From: Ampullaceana balthica
Taxonomy: Eukaryota; Mollusca; Gastropoda; Lymnaeidae
Assembly: GCA_944989445.1 (NCBI GenBank)
Contig: CALYLW010001086.1
Location: 62,001 to 126,000, forward strand
Direction: 5' to 3'
Length of the DNA stretch: 64,000 nt
Shown here: piece after piece, positions 32,993 to 45,116 of the stretch
Position numbering within the stretch: the first letter of the stretch is position 1
Layout: the number at the start of each line of letters is the position of its first letter
Made by a program: the position numbers and the translations under genes
The notes under the pieces: model-generated
Told to the model about the DNA's origin: nothing
Seen by the model: only the letters and a program-made list of their open reading frames with translations
The model's database searches: none

Positions 32993-35100
32993 TTGGGGGG
33001 GGGGAGACTATTTCTCAATATTTCAAAGTGGTTAAATTTATTTCGTTGTTTTTTCTGTCTCTTTTATGTAATAATATATTTATTTTTATGTTACATAAAT
33101 TCACGAGACAGGCTGTTTGAGCGGAGAGCCTGTCTCAGTCCACAAACAATTTTTCTTCGCCTATGCAGAGTGAGCTTTAATTGGGAATTCATCTGAAAGT
33201 TACGCGGTTACTGTTCAAGATGGGTCAATTAAATATTTATAAAAATGTTCTTTTAAATATATTATAATCAAGTAGGGAAATATGTGTCACGTGTTTGAAT
33301 TTATCTGCCAAGATTCATGGGGAGATATGCAGACCGTAGATATAAATGAGAATAAATACAAAACTAAAATTGTTTTATAAATCGTTGAAAAGCTCAAGCC
33401 CCAACATAGTCCTGGAGATAAATGCACGCAGTTGAGAGATTGGAAACAATTTCCCATATCAGATTTTCAATTTCTTATGTTTCGTTTTTTAAAGACTAAA
33501 TTTCATAGTGCTTCCTAATGCTAGAAACTCATGCAAGTATCAAGTCCTACAATAAATAGAAGCGAGAGAGCAAATCTCGCAAGCCTAAACTCACCAGGTA
33601 ATGTTTGATGTTCACTAGTAGGTCTAAATCCCTTCTTCGCTCTCTATGTAGGGTATCTGATGTACGACTATTGGCCACGGGATCTTGCATACAAAAACAA
33701 GCACAGCTGACACCCGCATACTAGAGTTGAAACTGAAGCAACACTGAGTTGACACTGTTTCCTGTCAATGACGGGCAAGTTTACCCAACAACAAGGGGGA
33801 AAACATTTATCGGGAATTCCGCTCTTAAGTAACAAAAGAAGCTAATGATATTTTTTAAATATTTGTTTCCTCCGAAACGTATGTTCTACATGCCCATTCA
33901 CTTTTTATGCATCGTTGCTTACACTTTACAATGCCTTTAAAATGTCCTTATACTTCTTTCAAATATGGCATTGGCAACTTCCACACTTCCCTTATGCTTC
34001 TTCGACATAAGATACTTTCCCTTTTATTACATCTCCATCAGTATTTAACACATGCCACCAATCTTTCACAAATCGCCTTCTCTTTCTTATGCATCACGTT
34101 CCCCTTTTCACACATAACCATCCCCCTTTCACACACCATCTCCCTTTCATACATCACCTTCCTTCTTTAACACATTTCATTCCCTTTTCACACGTGATCG
34201 TTGTACTATTTTATATCATATTTTACCGTTCACTTATCGCCCTTACCCATTCAAACATTACAATTTTAATATGTCAAACAAAGACCTTTAGCCTAAACAA
34301 GTGCACATACATTGTTGGCTGAATCTCAAGTGCACATACATTGTTGGCCGAATCTGTTGCACACTTAACGTAGTGTTACTTTGATTTGGGTTTCCCCTAC
34401 AACTGACATTAAAAGTCTTACCAAATTTACATCCTTATCTGGAACTGACTGAACGACCATTGAAATTATCTTGAATTCAAATAATGATATACATTAAAAT
34501 ACGTGTTACTTTTATTTTGAATTAAGTAACTTGACAATATAAGAATTTGAACATCTAAAAAAGTATGTGTTCTTAGGATTTAACCTGTGCCGCACAAGTC
34601 TGATAAAACACAGTGTCGAAGGTCTCTCCAGGTTGGAATGAAATTAAACTTGGCCAATAAAGGAAGTTTACTGTGGGCTTTTTCGGCTTAATATATAACA
34701 CTGCCCTTTCCCACCACACACACACATACACAAACACACAAACACTTACAACCAGACGCACACACGCTCACATATTAAAACCTCAGTGTTAATGTCATTG
34801 ATGAATCCAGTCATTTGTGTTTCACATTTTCAACTTACTCCATAACTAACGCGACGAAAGAAGCTTTTGTTTATGTAACCCTAACCCTGGTCTATGCATA
34901 GTAACAAGAAAAGTGTATGTGTGTGTATGCATGTGTGTGTGGAATAATTGTCCTAAAGAACAAACAGTGGCCTTACTAGCGTTAGTGCCACTCGTGTGGG
35001 TCACGCCTACACGATCAATACGTCTTCAAGCTGCACTATTTAGTATAAAAACAAAATAAATATAGGTAAAAAAAGATTTTTAAAAACCACGTTTTCATAA
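32993..35100. other. Noncoding stretch with pyrimidine-rich and CA-repeat tracts
   Basis: 33.90-34.21 kb is rich in C/T with CACA motifs on the plus strand. A (CA)n tract lies at about 34717-34741 and a GT tract near 34.91 kb. A 30-bp direct repeat (AAGTGCACATACATTGTTGG...) lies near 34.30-34.35 kb. No gene recognised. Confidence 0.5.
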
Positions 35101-35361
35101 GTGGACTAAAAAGAATAAAATAATTTAAAGCTTTAAAGTTCACGTACTTCAATACAATATGACTAAAAACGTTGGGCGGGTGTTTGGTATAAAAATTAAA
35201 GATTTATAATTTAGAAGGCAAAAGAGAGATCTATAAGTGCGAGAATGGGTGAACTGCATATTAAAACCTCATTAGCACCCGTCTCACGTTTTTAGTCATA
35301 TTAAATCAAAGTACTTGAAAGTATAAGTTTTAAATTATTTTCTTCTTTTTAGTCCCCTGTT
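35101..35361. mobile_element. MITE with long imperfect inverted termini (~80 bp arms)
   Basis: The left arm (35101-35180) contains GGACTAAAAAGAATAAAATA and AATATGACTAAAAACGTTGG. The right arm (35278-35361) carries their reverse complements with scattered mismatches. About 100 bp separate the arms. Target-site duplication unclear. Confidence 0.78.
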
Positions 35362-35927
35362 AAGTATCTAAATATAGGTTTGAGAATCGTTTCATTTTAG
35401 AACCGTTGGGGGATAATTTCAGAGGTAATGTGAGTAGTGTGAGACACTAACTTTGGAGGGACAAGGATTTGGAAACGCTGCTGATAGGTCAGCTAAAGTT
35501 TATCAGGACGAAATCGATACTTCGGCTAGACCATTTTTGGAGGGATGCTATACATTTTACTTGAGTTAGACAAAGTCTGAGAATCGGATTTTGCATGAGT
35601 CACCAAAAGGTTATTGGGACTTAGGGCTTGACCAATCAGATGAAAGTTGTCACATGTATCATCAATGGGACGAAAGGTTCACATAATGGAATTGAGGGCA
35701 GGCGTGGGTGAGCGGTCCTTATATACTGGGACATAAGACACATTCGTCCTCTGCATTCCAAACCCTTGTAGGACGGGTCTTGGGAAGGGAGCCTTGCTGG
35801 TGTGCAGGTTGGACTTATATTATACTTAGGATAGTCAAATGTATAATTGTTATGTTGAAGTAGATGTAGTATTCTTTTATATACTGTATATTCATTATTG
35901 GTTATTCAGTTTTATGTGTATGTTATT
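35362..35927. other. Left flank of the 35-bp satellite
   Basis: Higher-complexity sequence (35.4-35.85 kb) with a TATA-like ATATACTGGGACATAAG. It may be an LTR-like or other retroelement remnant together with 37.13-37.86 kb, but no paired terminus was found. Confidence 0.3.
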
Positions 35928-35929
35928 TC

Positions 35930-37130
35930 AGCAAGTAAATGTAGGGTAGTGTTACCTACAGTGGAGCAAGTAAATGTAGGGTAGTGTTACCTACAGTGGA
36001 GCAAGTAAATGTAGGGTAGTGTTACCTACAGTGGAGCAAGTAAATGTAGGGTAGTGTTACCTACAGTGGAGCAAGTAAGCGTAGGGTAGTGTTACCTACA
36101 GTCGAGCAAGTAAGTGTAGGGTAGTGTTACCTACAGTGGAGCAAGTAAGCGTAGGGTAGTGTTACCTACAGTGGAGCAAGTAAATGTAGGGTAGTGTTAC
36201 CTACAGTCGAGCAAGTAAATGTAGGGCAGTGTACCTACAGTGGAGCAAGTAAGCGTAGGGTAGTGTTACCTACAGTGGAGCAAGTAAATGTAGGGTAGTG
36301 TTACCTACAGTGGAGCAAGTAAATGTAGGGTAGTGTTACCTACAGTGGAGCAAGTAAATGTAGGGTAGTGTTACCTACAGTGGAGCAAGTAAGCGTAGGG
36401 TAGTGTTACCTACAGTGGAGCAAGTAAGTGTAGGGTAGTGTTACCTACCGTGGAGCAAGTAAGCGTAGGGTAGTGTTACCTACAGTGGAGCAAGTAAATG
36501 TAGGGTAGTGTTACCTACAGTTGAGCAAGTAAATGTAGGGTAGTGTTACCTACAGTGGAGCAAGTAAGCGTAGGGTAGTGTTACCTACAGTGGAGCAAGT
36601 AAATGTAGGGTAGTGTTACCTACAGTGGAGCAAGTAAATGTAGGGTAGTGTTACCTACAGTCGAGCAAGTAAGCGTAGGGTAGTGTTACCTACAGTGGAT
36701 CAAGTAAATGTAGGGTAGTGTTACCTACAGTGGAGCAAGTAAGCGTAGGGTAGTGTTACCTACAGTGGAGCAAGTAAATGTGGGGTAGTGTTACCTACAG
36801 TGGAGCAAGTAAATGTAGGGTAGTGTTACCTACAGTGGAGCAAGTAAATGTAGGGTAGTGTTACCTACAGTGGAGCAAGTAAATGTGGAGTAGTGTTACC
36901 TACAGTGGAGCAAGTAAATGTAGGGTAGTGTTACCTACAGTGAAGCGAGTAAATGTAGGGTAGTGTTACCTACAGTGAAGCAAGTAAAGTTAGGGTAGTG
37001 TTACCTACAGTGGAGCAAGTAAGCGTAGGGTAGTGTTACCTACAGTGGAGCAAGTAAATGTAGGGTAGTGTTACCTACAGTGAAGCAAGTAAATGTAGGA
37101 TAGTGTTACGTACAGTGGAGCAAGTAAGCG
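35930..37130. repeat. 35-bp satellite, about 34 copies
   Basis: Unit contains GTAGGGTAGTGTTACCTACA followed by GTGGAGCAAGTAAAT. Two main variants, GTAAATG and GTAAGCG, are interspersed. Each unit contains the interrupted inverted pair GTAGG...CCTAC, so it can fold. Units are contiguous with no spacers. Confidence 0.98.
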
Positions 37131-38125
37131 TAGGGGCCAGCATAGCCAAGCTTACGTAGTATAGAAGTTTGAGCACCGGACGTGCCACTGGCAAAAGTGG
37201 GCAAGACAACCCTGAGCCGGACAGAAGACAACTGTTAGTAAACAGTGCAGCCAGCTGTGACGCTGTCAGTCACTGGAGTCGTAGAGGGACGTTACCGGCC
37301 TCCCAGACGATGAATGGGTTAATAGCATCGCTGACCACTGAGGCGGAACATGGACTGACCCCGTGACCTGAGACCGTGTGTGATGTGAGATCGGCAGACA
37401 TACAACTGGAGCTGGCCGATTAAAAGTCATAGAATATATTTGTGAAGTTAAGTTGTAATATGGTTGTATTTACTATTAGAGTTATTGAGCTATAGTCTAT
37501 CCATTATATTGTGTAATCTATTCCATTGTGTATTTATATGATTTACTTAATGTAATTAAATATTCTCTCTGTTGTGTACAGAGGTGTTTTGTGTGTTTAT
37601 TTATATGTATTAGGTATTGTAGCGTAGTTCTATACTAATACTTAATACTGGGGGCTAGAGCCGATTAGATGTAGATAATATAAAGATAACATTTTGTAAG
37701 TAGTCTGGGAGCTCAATTAGCATCCCGTAGTCTGTAACCCTAGAAAACAAGAGTCATATACAAGTATTGATGTCTATAGAATATAGTCCACAATATTTAA
37801 CAGTAGTATATAGACATCAGTTCTTAACATCCCCTTATAAAAACGCTATATAAATTATTAAATTAGTATTATTATTATCAACGTTTCTGTCATTATTGTT
37901 ACAAAATATAAATGTTCGCATCCGAACAATCCAAAATCGCCAACTGAATCTTAAAAATTCAACACTCTTTTATTTGAAGGATTTATATAAATAATAATCT
38001 CCGAACGAGTTGCCTAGCACATAGTTCTGTGAATGTCAGTTAGACATTGGAAAGGATGCAGTAATGCAGTCATAGATTGGAATGATTACTTTCGTGATGT
38101 GTGTGCAAACACACTCTAAGCTAAT
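37131..38125. other. Right flank of the satellite; no gene recognised
   Basis: 37.14-37.42 kb is more GC-rich and non-repetitive (GGCCTCCCAGACGATGAATG...), then it becomes AT-rich. An inverted pair of ~11-14 bp (TTGATGTCTATA / TATAGACATCAG) lies at 37.77 and 37.81 kb. Confidence 0.35.
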
Positions 38126-38129
38126 CCTG

Positions 38130-38450
38130 TTATTCCTGGTGGACCCAACACAACCGTAGAACTAGATGAACGCCCTTGTTCGTGCTGAACAAATACAGGT
38201 GGTCGCGTTTTACCACAGCAATTGGTTTTAGGTTGCTTTTGTCGTGAGACTGGCGACTTGTTTTATGTTTACTGGTCCAGACAGAACAGCGGCGACACTT
38301 ATGCCCATTATAATGACTAACATACTTCCTGGGACCACAATAATAACTGTTGACTGCCGTACGTACAATGAAATTGGTACCGTTCCTGGCTAAGGTCACC
38401 AAACGGTCAACCATTCCGTCAACTTTGTTGATCCAAACTCTTTAACTAAT
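38130..38450 (-). other. Unrecognised open frame, moderately GC-rich
   Basis: An open frame of about 105 codons on the minus strand reads RVWINKVDGMVDRLVTLARN near its start, then CGPRKYVSHYNGHKCRRCS. It shows a Cys/His-rich centre (YYCG...HYNGHKCRRC) but matches no family I know. There is no signal peptide and no obvious splice site. Could be an exon or transposon fragment, or chance. Confidence 0.25.
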
Positions 38451-39555
38451 ACGCAAACAATCAAAGTTCATCGAAGGCTGCTAAGGAACGTAACAAGCGT
38501 CGTAGCGTCACTCACCGACACATGCTAGAGTCATACATGTGTGTGTAATGTGGCGCAATGATTAAAGTTCATCAGCTGAATACAATCCTCCAAAGCATTA
38601 TTCTGATTTGGCCACCAGTTTAAATAAGTAAATGGTGCCGTTTTAAATTGTTACTTTTTAATAATGTGTCATTATCAACGTTTGAAATTTACTTAATAAT
38701 ATTTTCAAATAAAAAAATATTCGGGTGAATAAACCATTATGTGTAAAAAAAGAAAAAAAAAGTCATGCCAGGCTTACTCTTTGTAAAATTTTAATCGAGT
38801 TTAACCGACAAGTACCGACATTAACTCTAAATTCTCTTTAAAAGTTTATTACTATCTTTTTTGATGATCCCTAATGATCTTAAATTATTTTAGCGTAAAT
38901 TAAACAATTAAATGAAACAAGTAAATGAAACAAATTTTAGTGCTGGTTACTGTTTGGCTATCCTGACTTTATGAGTGTGTCGTTTTATGACTGAATGAGA
39001 ATCCTCCGTATTTTTATAACAAGCCAAAAAAAAATGATGAAAGAAAAGTGTATCATTGTGGACTTTATTAAAAGGGACAAATCTCATTGGTTCTCTCATA
39101 ACTTTAAAAAGTAAACAAATTAGTTTGCATTGAATGGATATTTGCCGTTACAAAGCTCGGCAATATTCAGTCGTTTGTTTTGGATTGGTGCATACCGAAA
39201 TAAAGTATAGCTGGGCTGAGATATTGTACATCACCTTTAACTGCTACAGTGGAAATTGATATCAACAAAGAGTGTGCCAGAAATTCCACAATTATTATTT
39301 TTTAATTTTTTAAAAAACAAAGTTGGCTTTTATATGGTGGTAAGCAGAACTGAGTCTGAACACATGAACACATGAAAACATGAAAACAGAGCTTTCAATG
39401 TGATTGAGTGGTTTTTATTGACATTGGTTACAAACATTTGTGTCTAAATTGTAGAGTTAATGTGGATGTGATCAATGAATATTATACGAGACGGCGCTAC
39501 GAGGCTGAACATCAAGACAAATTAATAAAAACAACCCGTAAAAAACCAAGTTTTT
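38451..39555. other. AT-rich noncoding spacer
   Basis: No supported feature. Confidence 0.45.
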
Positions 39556-39560
39556 GACTA

Positions 39561-40023
39561 TAAATCCTTTACGTATGAGACGTAACTAAAAGAATGTTCA
39601 TTATAACACGCAGCGCAAGACCATCCAAAAATACAAAATTGCAGTTGTGTCGTAAAACGTGTTTAATATAATGCGCACCGATCAGGAATAGGTTTATAAA
39701 AAGTGTTGTCAGTAAAATACGCACCTTATTGCGCGACAGAAAGGTTGTTCAATATAATACGCACCGCGACGCTCTATCTCAAAAAATAGCATGATACATA
39801 GGAATAAATAAAATAATCTAAAAAATCAATAATTTAATTACGGTACATGCGATCGATCTGAAATTTTGATACATTGTTTTTATCATCGGTACGAAACTGC
39901 CTGCAAAATTTCAGCTCGCTATCTTGCGAGCAAGTGGGTTAAAAATCGATCAAAAGTTTTGGCGACAAGCAAGCAAGCAAGGTCGGTCGGCCGCAGACAC
40001 CACGAGTTAATATAAAGGATTTA
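39561..40023 (-). repeat. Dispersed copy of the TAAATCC-ended repeat
   Basis: Begins TAAATCCTTTACGTATGAGA and ends AGTTAATATAAAGGATTTA, with the internal GCGATCGATCTGAAATTTTG and CAAAATTTCAGCTCGCTA blocks of the 16.6-20.3 kb array, in the opposite orientation and without the CT tract. Confidence 0.85.
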
Positions 40024-40690
40024 AAAAGCATGAATTCAGACCAGACCCCACAGAAGGTAGTAGAATTTAAGAAGAAACAAACAAAAATCGCAAATATAAA
40101 AGTCTTCAAACGCTTTTGGAGACTCAAGTAAAAGGTTTAATTTTCAGTCTTGTCTATATTTTTGTTGGGCACACAAACTAACTATGTATGATTGAGTCTG
40201 ACACCTCAGTATTAAAATGATGTGAATTTAATTTTTTTTAAATTGACATCTCGTCGTATATCAATTTTTCTTTTCTTCTTCTAAAGTTTTTTATTATGTA
40301 GGTAATAAGGCTCATTGACAAAGTTTAATAAATTAATTTTTCTATAGAATCAACTTTTAATGCGAACTTTAGGACACTTTTTTATTTATTTACATTCATT
40401 ATGACCGCAAAATCAAGGAATTTAATACGTGACTTGTATTCGTCACAGGAAAATTTTTTAACTTTGGAGAAACAAAATGAAGTAAAGTAATGAGTGTAGA
40501 ATTAGGTTAGCAGAATAATAACAGGATATAGTAACATAGAATATTTTAAGTTGTTCACATAAAGGTATTTTTAAAGAGTTCTAAATGTAAGTGTTAAATC
40601 TAAATTTAGGGCTATGTGAGGTAGTAAAGATAGCTAAGTCTCGCAATAAATAAGCCCTGTTTATATTACTAAGGAGTGAAACTGCGAGGT
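40024..40690. other. AT-rich noncoding spacer
   Basis: No supported feature. The segmental duplication begins near its right end. Confidence 0.4.
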
Positions 40691-40910
40691 TCGAGCTATT
40701 CGGACAGTGGAATAATTCCACACCACCCTTCCCACTAAGATTTTAAAGTAGTATATTCTTACACACAATATTTACAATAATCCTCGGTTTACAAATATGT
40801 CCCTGCATTACAAGTAACTCTAGTCGGATTGATGGACTTATTCATTACACTACAATATAGTTTTCAACAGCTTTATGACAATTTACCATCATTCATTTCA
40901 TTCCATTGCG

Positions 40911-42155
40911 TCATTCAATCTTTTCATGGCCACAGGAAAGAAAACTGAAAGTTGACCAAAACATTTTACGGAATCTTGAATTGAACTTTAAGTAAACGAA
41001 AATGTTAACAGACATGTTGACAATGTGTAACAAATCTTGTAACTCCAAGCAAAGCGTGTACGTGTAACGATATTCTCCGAAACCTGAAAACTCGGGCGCA
41101 ACGAGACTGGCGAAGAAAACAACAACGTCTGGGCTGTTGGACAGAACAAAAATCATGGCCACCAGGTTGACAGCTTGCGTCACCCGGAGCTCCTTTTGGG
41201 AAGTTGTCAGATTTTTATCCGACTTTTGTAGCTTGTGAAACGTGGTCAGACTCAATGGCTCTTCTGGTTTCGTATTTAAATGTAAGCTTTTGGAGCCAAT
41301 GTTAAATTTAGATTGCAATGAAATGGAACAAGATAGATCCTGAAAGGTCTTTGGTGAGCTCAGCTGTTTCTTACCTCCCTTGATATCAACAGCCATTTTC
41401 CTATCTCCGCCTTGCACTGATTTTCGAAACTTTAAAGACTGTCGGAGTTTTACGGTCAATAAAGTTGTGCAGAAAAGGACGACGATTTCTGAAATAATTG
41501 GTATCGATATGTAATTAATTGCTTTGAGCACAGGAAATATTTCAGTCAGAGAGAAATCTGAGAAGTAAAATACTAGGCGAGAGGAATTCGTTGACATGTC
41601 AAAACTTAACTTGAACGGTAAGGAGCTGACGGTGAATGGAATAAATGTGATACTTATTCCACAATAGATGCAGACATTGACGGCAATTGAACGGCGTCGT
41701 GAAAATGTGTCCTTGAACTTGAGTGGCATGACGACACAGCAACACTTCTGAATGGCGAGAAACACGGTGGTGACGATGGAGATGTTGTAAAACATTAGAG
41801 CGTAAAACGGAATCATGTAGCTGACCCAATACAAACTGACGTAGGGCTTGACGTTGAAGTCGAGGTCTAGCATGCCAAGCAATGTAGATGTAAGAAAAGT
41901 TACAAGACAGGACAGGTCGGAAAAGGTCAGCGAGAAGAAACACACAGAAATGCCGTCGACCAGTCCAGTTTTCCAGAATATGACCAAAGCCAGGATGTTG
42001 GTGACAATGCCAAAAGTCCTGGCAGCAACTTTGACGATGTTTTGTAGGATCAACAAGTTGATCAAATTGGATAAGTTGATATCAAGAAAATCTTGGGATA
42101 TATCAACTTTTGACTTAGTCAGATCTTTAATGATATGTGTTTTATTTATAATCAT
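40911..42155 (-). CDS. Rhodopsin-class (class A) seven-helix receptor, atypical, copy 1
   Basis: 414 residues. Predicted helices: TM1 40-63, TM2 70-95 (with D80 in SLTFSDL), TM3 108-135, TM4 157-178, TM5 208-233, TM6 323-352, TM7 367-389. The N-terminus has NKT and NLS glycosylation sites. The PLKFK sequence after TM3 (144-148) is typical of class A peptide/chemosensory-type receptors. Three hallmarks are altered: the DRY position reads QKC (136-138), the NPxxY motif reads NIFVY (384-388), and neither the TM3-top nor the second extracellular loop Cys is present, so the usual disulfide cannot form. The third intracellular loop is long (234-322). The ligand cannot be read from sequence; a molluscan chemosensory or neuropeptide receptor is plausible. 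Intronless coding region, intact frame. Confidence 0.93.
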   Translation of the reverse strand: MIINKTHIIKDLTKSKVDISQDFLDINLSNLINLLILQNIVKVAARTFGIVTNILALVIFWKTGLVDGISVCFFSLTFSDLSCLVTFLTSTLLGMLDLDFNVKPYVSLYWVSYMIPFYALMFYNISIVTTVFLAIQKCCCVVMPLKFKDTFSRRRSIAVNVCIYCGISITFIPFTVSSLPFKLSFDMSTNSSRLVFYFSDFSLTEIFPVLKAINYISIPIISEIVVLFCTTLLTVKLRQSLKFRKSVQGGDRKMAVDIKGGKKQLSSPKTFQDLSCSISLQSKFNIGSKSLHLNTKPEEPLSLTTFHKLQKSDKNLTTSQKELRVTQAVNLVAMIFVLSNSPDVVVFFASLVAPEFSGFGEYRYTYTLCLELQDLLHIVNMSVNIFVYLKFNSRFRKMFWSTFSFLSCGHEKIE

Positions 42156-42454
42156 TTTTAAATAAAAATGTATCCGAAAAGTTACAATGAAAAATTAACG
42201 TTATAAAAGTAATAAAAACACCCTCTTTATTTCTTTTTATTCATTTCGTTCCCACATTTTATCATGAACTAATCAAATTGTTTACAGCAGCGAACGGATA
42301 TTAAAGTTTGTTGTACTTTATCATAAGAAATTATAAATTAAGTAAGTAAAAAGCTCCGAATACATTCATAAATCCTTAGTCCGCTACGATTATTTGTAAA
42401 ATTATTTTTAAATAACATAAAAACTAACGAGAGTTTCCAAATGACATAAGTCCT

Positions 42455-42498
42455 TATACTTATACTTATACTTATACTTATACTTATACTTATACTCA
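42455..42498. repeat. Hexanucleotide repeat (TATACT)n
   Basis: About seven units of ACTTAT near the 3' side of the LINE insertion, outside its target-site duplication. Confidence 0.9.
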
Positions 42499-42564
42499 TA
42501 TGTTGAATATTTAATAATGTAAATTTTTCATTTTCTCAAAATTAAAATTTGTAAATAAACATAT

Positions 42565-45116
42565 TCGTTCGTTCGTCCGTCGATACGACGAGGACCACTC
42601 TAGTCATCCGAGGGTTTTCTGTGCGTGCGCAGATGGCTGATTAGGCCGATCCTTGCACGAAAGGTTCGGGAACAGAAGGGACAGGGGGCGAGTGCGACAT
42701 CTCCTGGAGGGTTGACAGCATGGGCCTTTCGGGCTTGCCTCTTCTTTTCTGCGGCGGTAATCCGGTTTGCCTCACATGACCTGGCACCTTCGTGGATGGA
42801 AGAGCGCCAGGTGGATCGGTCCATTGCAGCTCGTTCCCACGTGTCTGGATTTATGGCAAACGCTTTCATTGAGGCTTTCAGCGTGTCTTTGAAGCGTTTC
42901 TTTTGCCCACCGTGGGACCGCTGGCCATACTGGAGCTCACCATAAAAGATTCTCTTTGGCAGTCTCTCGTCTGGCATTCGGACAACGTGCCCTGCCCAGC
43001 GAAGCTGGGACTGCATCAGGAGGGTGAAGATGCTGGGGAGACCTGCCTTGGTCAGTACCACTGTGTCTGGAATTTTGTTCTGCCACTTTATGCCGAGAAT
43101 CTTCCTGAGGCTTGTTATATGAAAGTGGTTCAGCTTTCTTGCATGGCGCTGATAAACAGTCCAAGTTTCACAAGCATAAAGCAGTGTGGGGAGCACCACT
43201 GCCCTGTACACTTTCAGCTTGGTCTGGATGGTAATGCCTCTTCTGTTCCAGACATTAGGGTACAACCTGCCAAAAGTGGAGCTGGCTCTGGCAATTCTGA
43301 CGTTCACTTCGTCATCGATGGTGACATTTTGAGACAGTGTGCTGCCTAGGTATGTGAACCGGTGCACTGTATTGAGTCTCTGGCCGTTGACAGTGATGTT
43401 GGGCTCTACGTATGGTCTTCCAGGCGCAGGCTGATGGAGGACCTCAGTCTTCTTGGTGTTGATTGACAGACCAAAGTTTGTGCAGGCACTGGAGAACAGG
43501 TTTACACTGCGTTGCATGTCGGCTTCTGAGACAGCGTTGAGGGCACAGTCATCAGCGAACAGCAGGTCTCTGATTATGTCTGTCATAACCTTGGTTTTTG
43601 CCTGGAGCCTCCGAAGGTTGAACAGCCTGCCATCTGTGCGGTATTTCAGGTTGACACCAACATCCTCGTCTCTGAAGGCCTCTGTCAGCATGGCGGAAAA
43701 CATGAGGCTAAACAGTGTTGGCATCTTATTGACTACGTCATCGTGAGGAAGAGGGACAGGCAGGATGTACGAGTTACCAAATCCATGTGCGGCGCTGAAT
43801 GCTGGACAGACCACCGCCTCATCATCACCAAGCTCAACATCCGCATTCAGCCTAAACGACGCCCGCAAGGGAAGAAGGCCCCGAAACGGCTTAATGTTGC
43901 CAAACTGAATACCGACAGCTGCAAACAGTCCTTTGTAGATGCTCTGGAAAAGTGCTTGAAATCCACCTCTCCGGGAAACCAGAGCGTGGAGGCAGACTGG
44001 GCATCACTCAGAGAGCTGATTTACTCCACAGCTACAGAGACCCTGGGGCCCCAGACCAGGAAACATAAGGACTGGTTCGATGAGAACTCCGAAGACATCA
44101 AGCAGTTATTGGATGAGAAACACCACCTTCACCAAGCATACATCAATAACCCCAAGTCCACGGCAAGGAGAGATGCACTCAACAACATACGCAAGACTGT
44201 TCAGCAGAAGCTCCGTCAGATGCAGGACGATTGGCTCGGCAACAAAGCTGACGAGATCCAAGGCTATGCAGACAGGCGTGACTATAAAAACTTCTACGAC
44301 GCCTTGAAAGAAGTATATGGCCCCACGCCCTCAGGATCAAGCCCCCTCCTCAGCGCAGACGGTAACACTCTAATCACAGACAAAGAGAAGATCTTGGAGA
44401 GATGGGTCGAACATTTCGATGACGTCCTAAATCGCCCTTCGACAATCAACGACGAAGCCATCAATCGTCTACCCCAAGTGCCCACAAACAAAGCACTGGA
44501 TGACCCACCAACCTTGCTCGAGACCCAGAAAGCAATCAATCTATCTTATCTCCAGTGGCAAAGCACCTGGCTCTGACGCCATACCAGCTGAGGTCTACAA
44601 GGAGGGGGGAACAGCCCTGACTGAAAGGCTCCATGAGCTGTTTCTCTTAATATGGAAGCAAGAGACGATCCCGCAGGACTTCAAAGATGCCACCATCATA
44701 CATCTATATAAGCGAAAAGGAAGTAGACAGGCTTGTGACAACCACAGAGGCATATCCCTGCTTTCTATTGCAGGAAAGATCCTCGCCAGAATCCTGCTCA
44801 ACCGCCTCACAGTGCACCTTGACCAAGGACTCCTGCCTGAAAGTCAGTGTGGATTCCGAAAAGAGCGAGGAACCATCGACATGGTGTTCGCTGCCAGGCA
44901 GCTGCTGGAGAAATGTCAGGAGCAGAACTCTGATCTGTTCTCCACCTATGTCGACCTGACCAAGGCCTTTGACACTGTTGGCAGAGAGGGTCTGTGGAAG
45001 ATCATGGCCAAGTACGGTTGCCCAAGGAAATTCATCGTCTTGGTGCAACAATTCCATGAAGGCATGCAGGCCAGAGTCCAGGACAGCGGGGAGTTTTCTG
45101 ATCCTTTCCCAGTCAC
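42565..45116 (-). mobile_element. Non-LTR retrotransposon with 5' inversion (twin-priming structure) and 12-bp target-site duplication
   Basis: The direct repeat AAATAAACATAT occurs at 42553-42564 and 45117-45128. The 3' half reads on the minus strand from the junction to a short CGAA-repeat tail at 42565. The 5' half reads on the plus strand from the junction (43719-43721, three bases TGG shared by both halves) to 45116-45120. The inverted half ends at the codons for FPVTN and the other half starts at PTLFSLMF, adjacent in an intact reverse transcriptase apart from a few residues. Confidence 0.95.
42600..43721 (-). pseudogene. LINE ORF2, 3' half: reverse transcriptase palm to C-terminal zinc finger
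   Basis: The frame is open from the junction to the stop at 42600. It begins PTLFSLMFSAMLTEAFRDED, then carries the catalytic LLFADDCALNAV (FADD), the LSINTKKTEV and RFTYLGSTLSQNV blocks, VVLPTLLYACETWTVY, QLRWAGHVVRMPDERLPKRI and SHGGQKKRFKDTLKASM. It ends in a C2H2-like finger, CPFCSRTFRARIGLISHLRT then H. The open frame can be read further upstream to a Met at 43868, but those ~49 residues are antisense of the inverted half and not genuine. The intact frame suggests a fairly young insertion. Confidence 0.93.

Noticed and set aside
32741..33196. 151-residue open frame
   Set aside because: It runs through a hAT MITE and G/C homopolymers and has no domain.
35930..37130. CRISPR-like array of 35-bp repeats
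   Set aside because: Units are contiguous without spacers, and the window is eukaryotic. It is a satellite.
35700..37860. LTR retrotransposon enclosing the 35-bp satellite
   Set aside because: The flanks look unlike ordinary intergenic DNA, but I found no matching terminal repeats, primer-binding site or coding region.
41599..41943. Alternative frame within the GPCR (also 57522-57788)
   Set aside because: Out-of-frame shadows. The seven-helix frame explains the sequence.
42600..43868. A separate gene head to head with the 43.7-45.2 kb gene
   Set aside because: The two are halves of one LINE inverted by twin priming, within a single 12-bp duplication.
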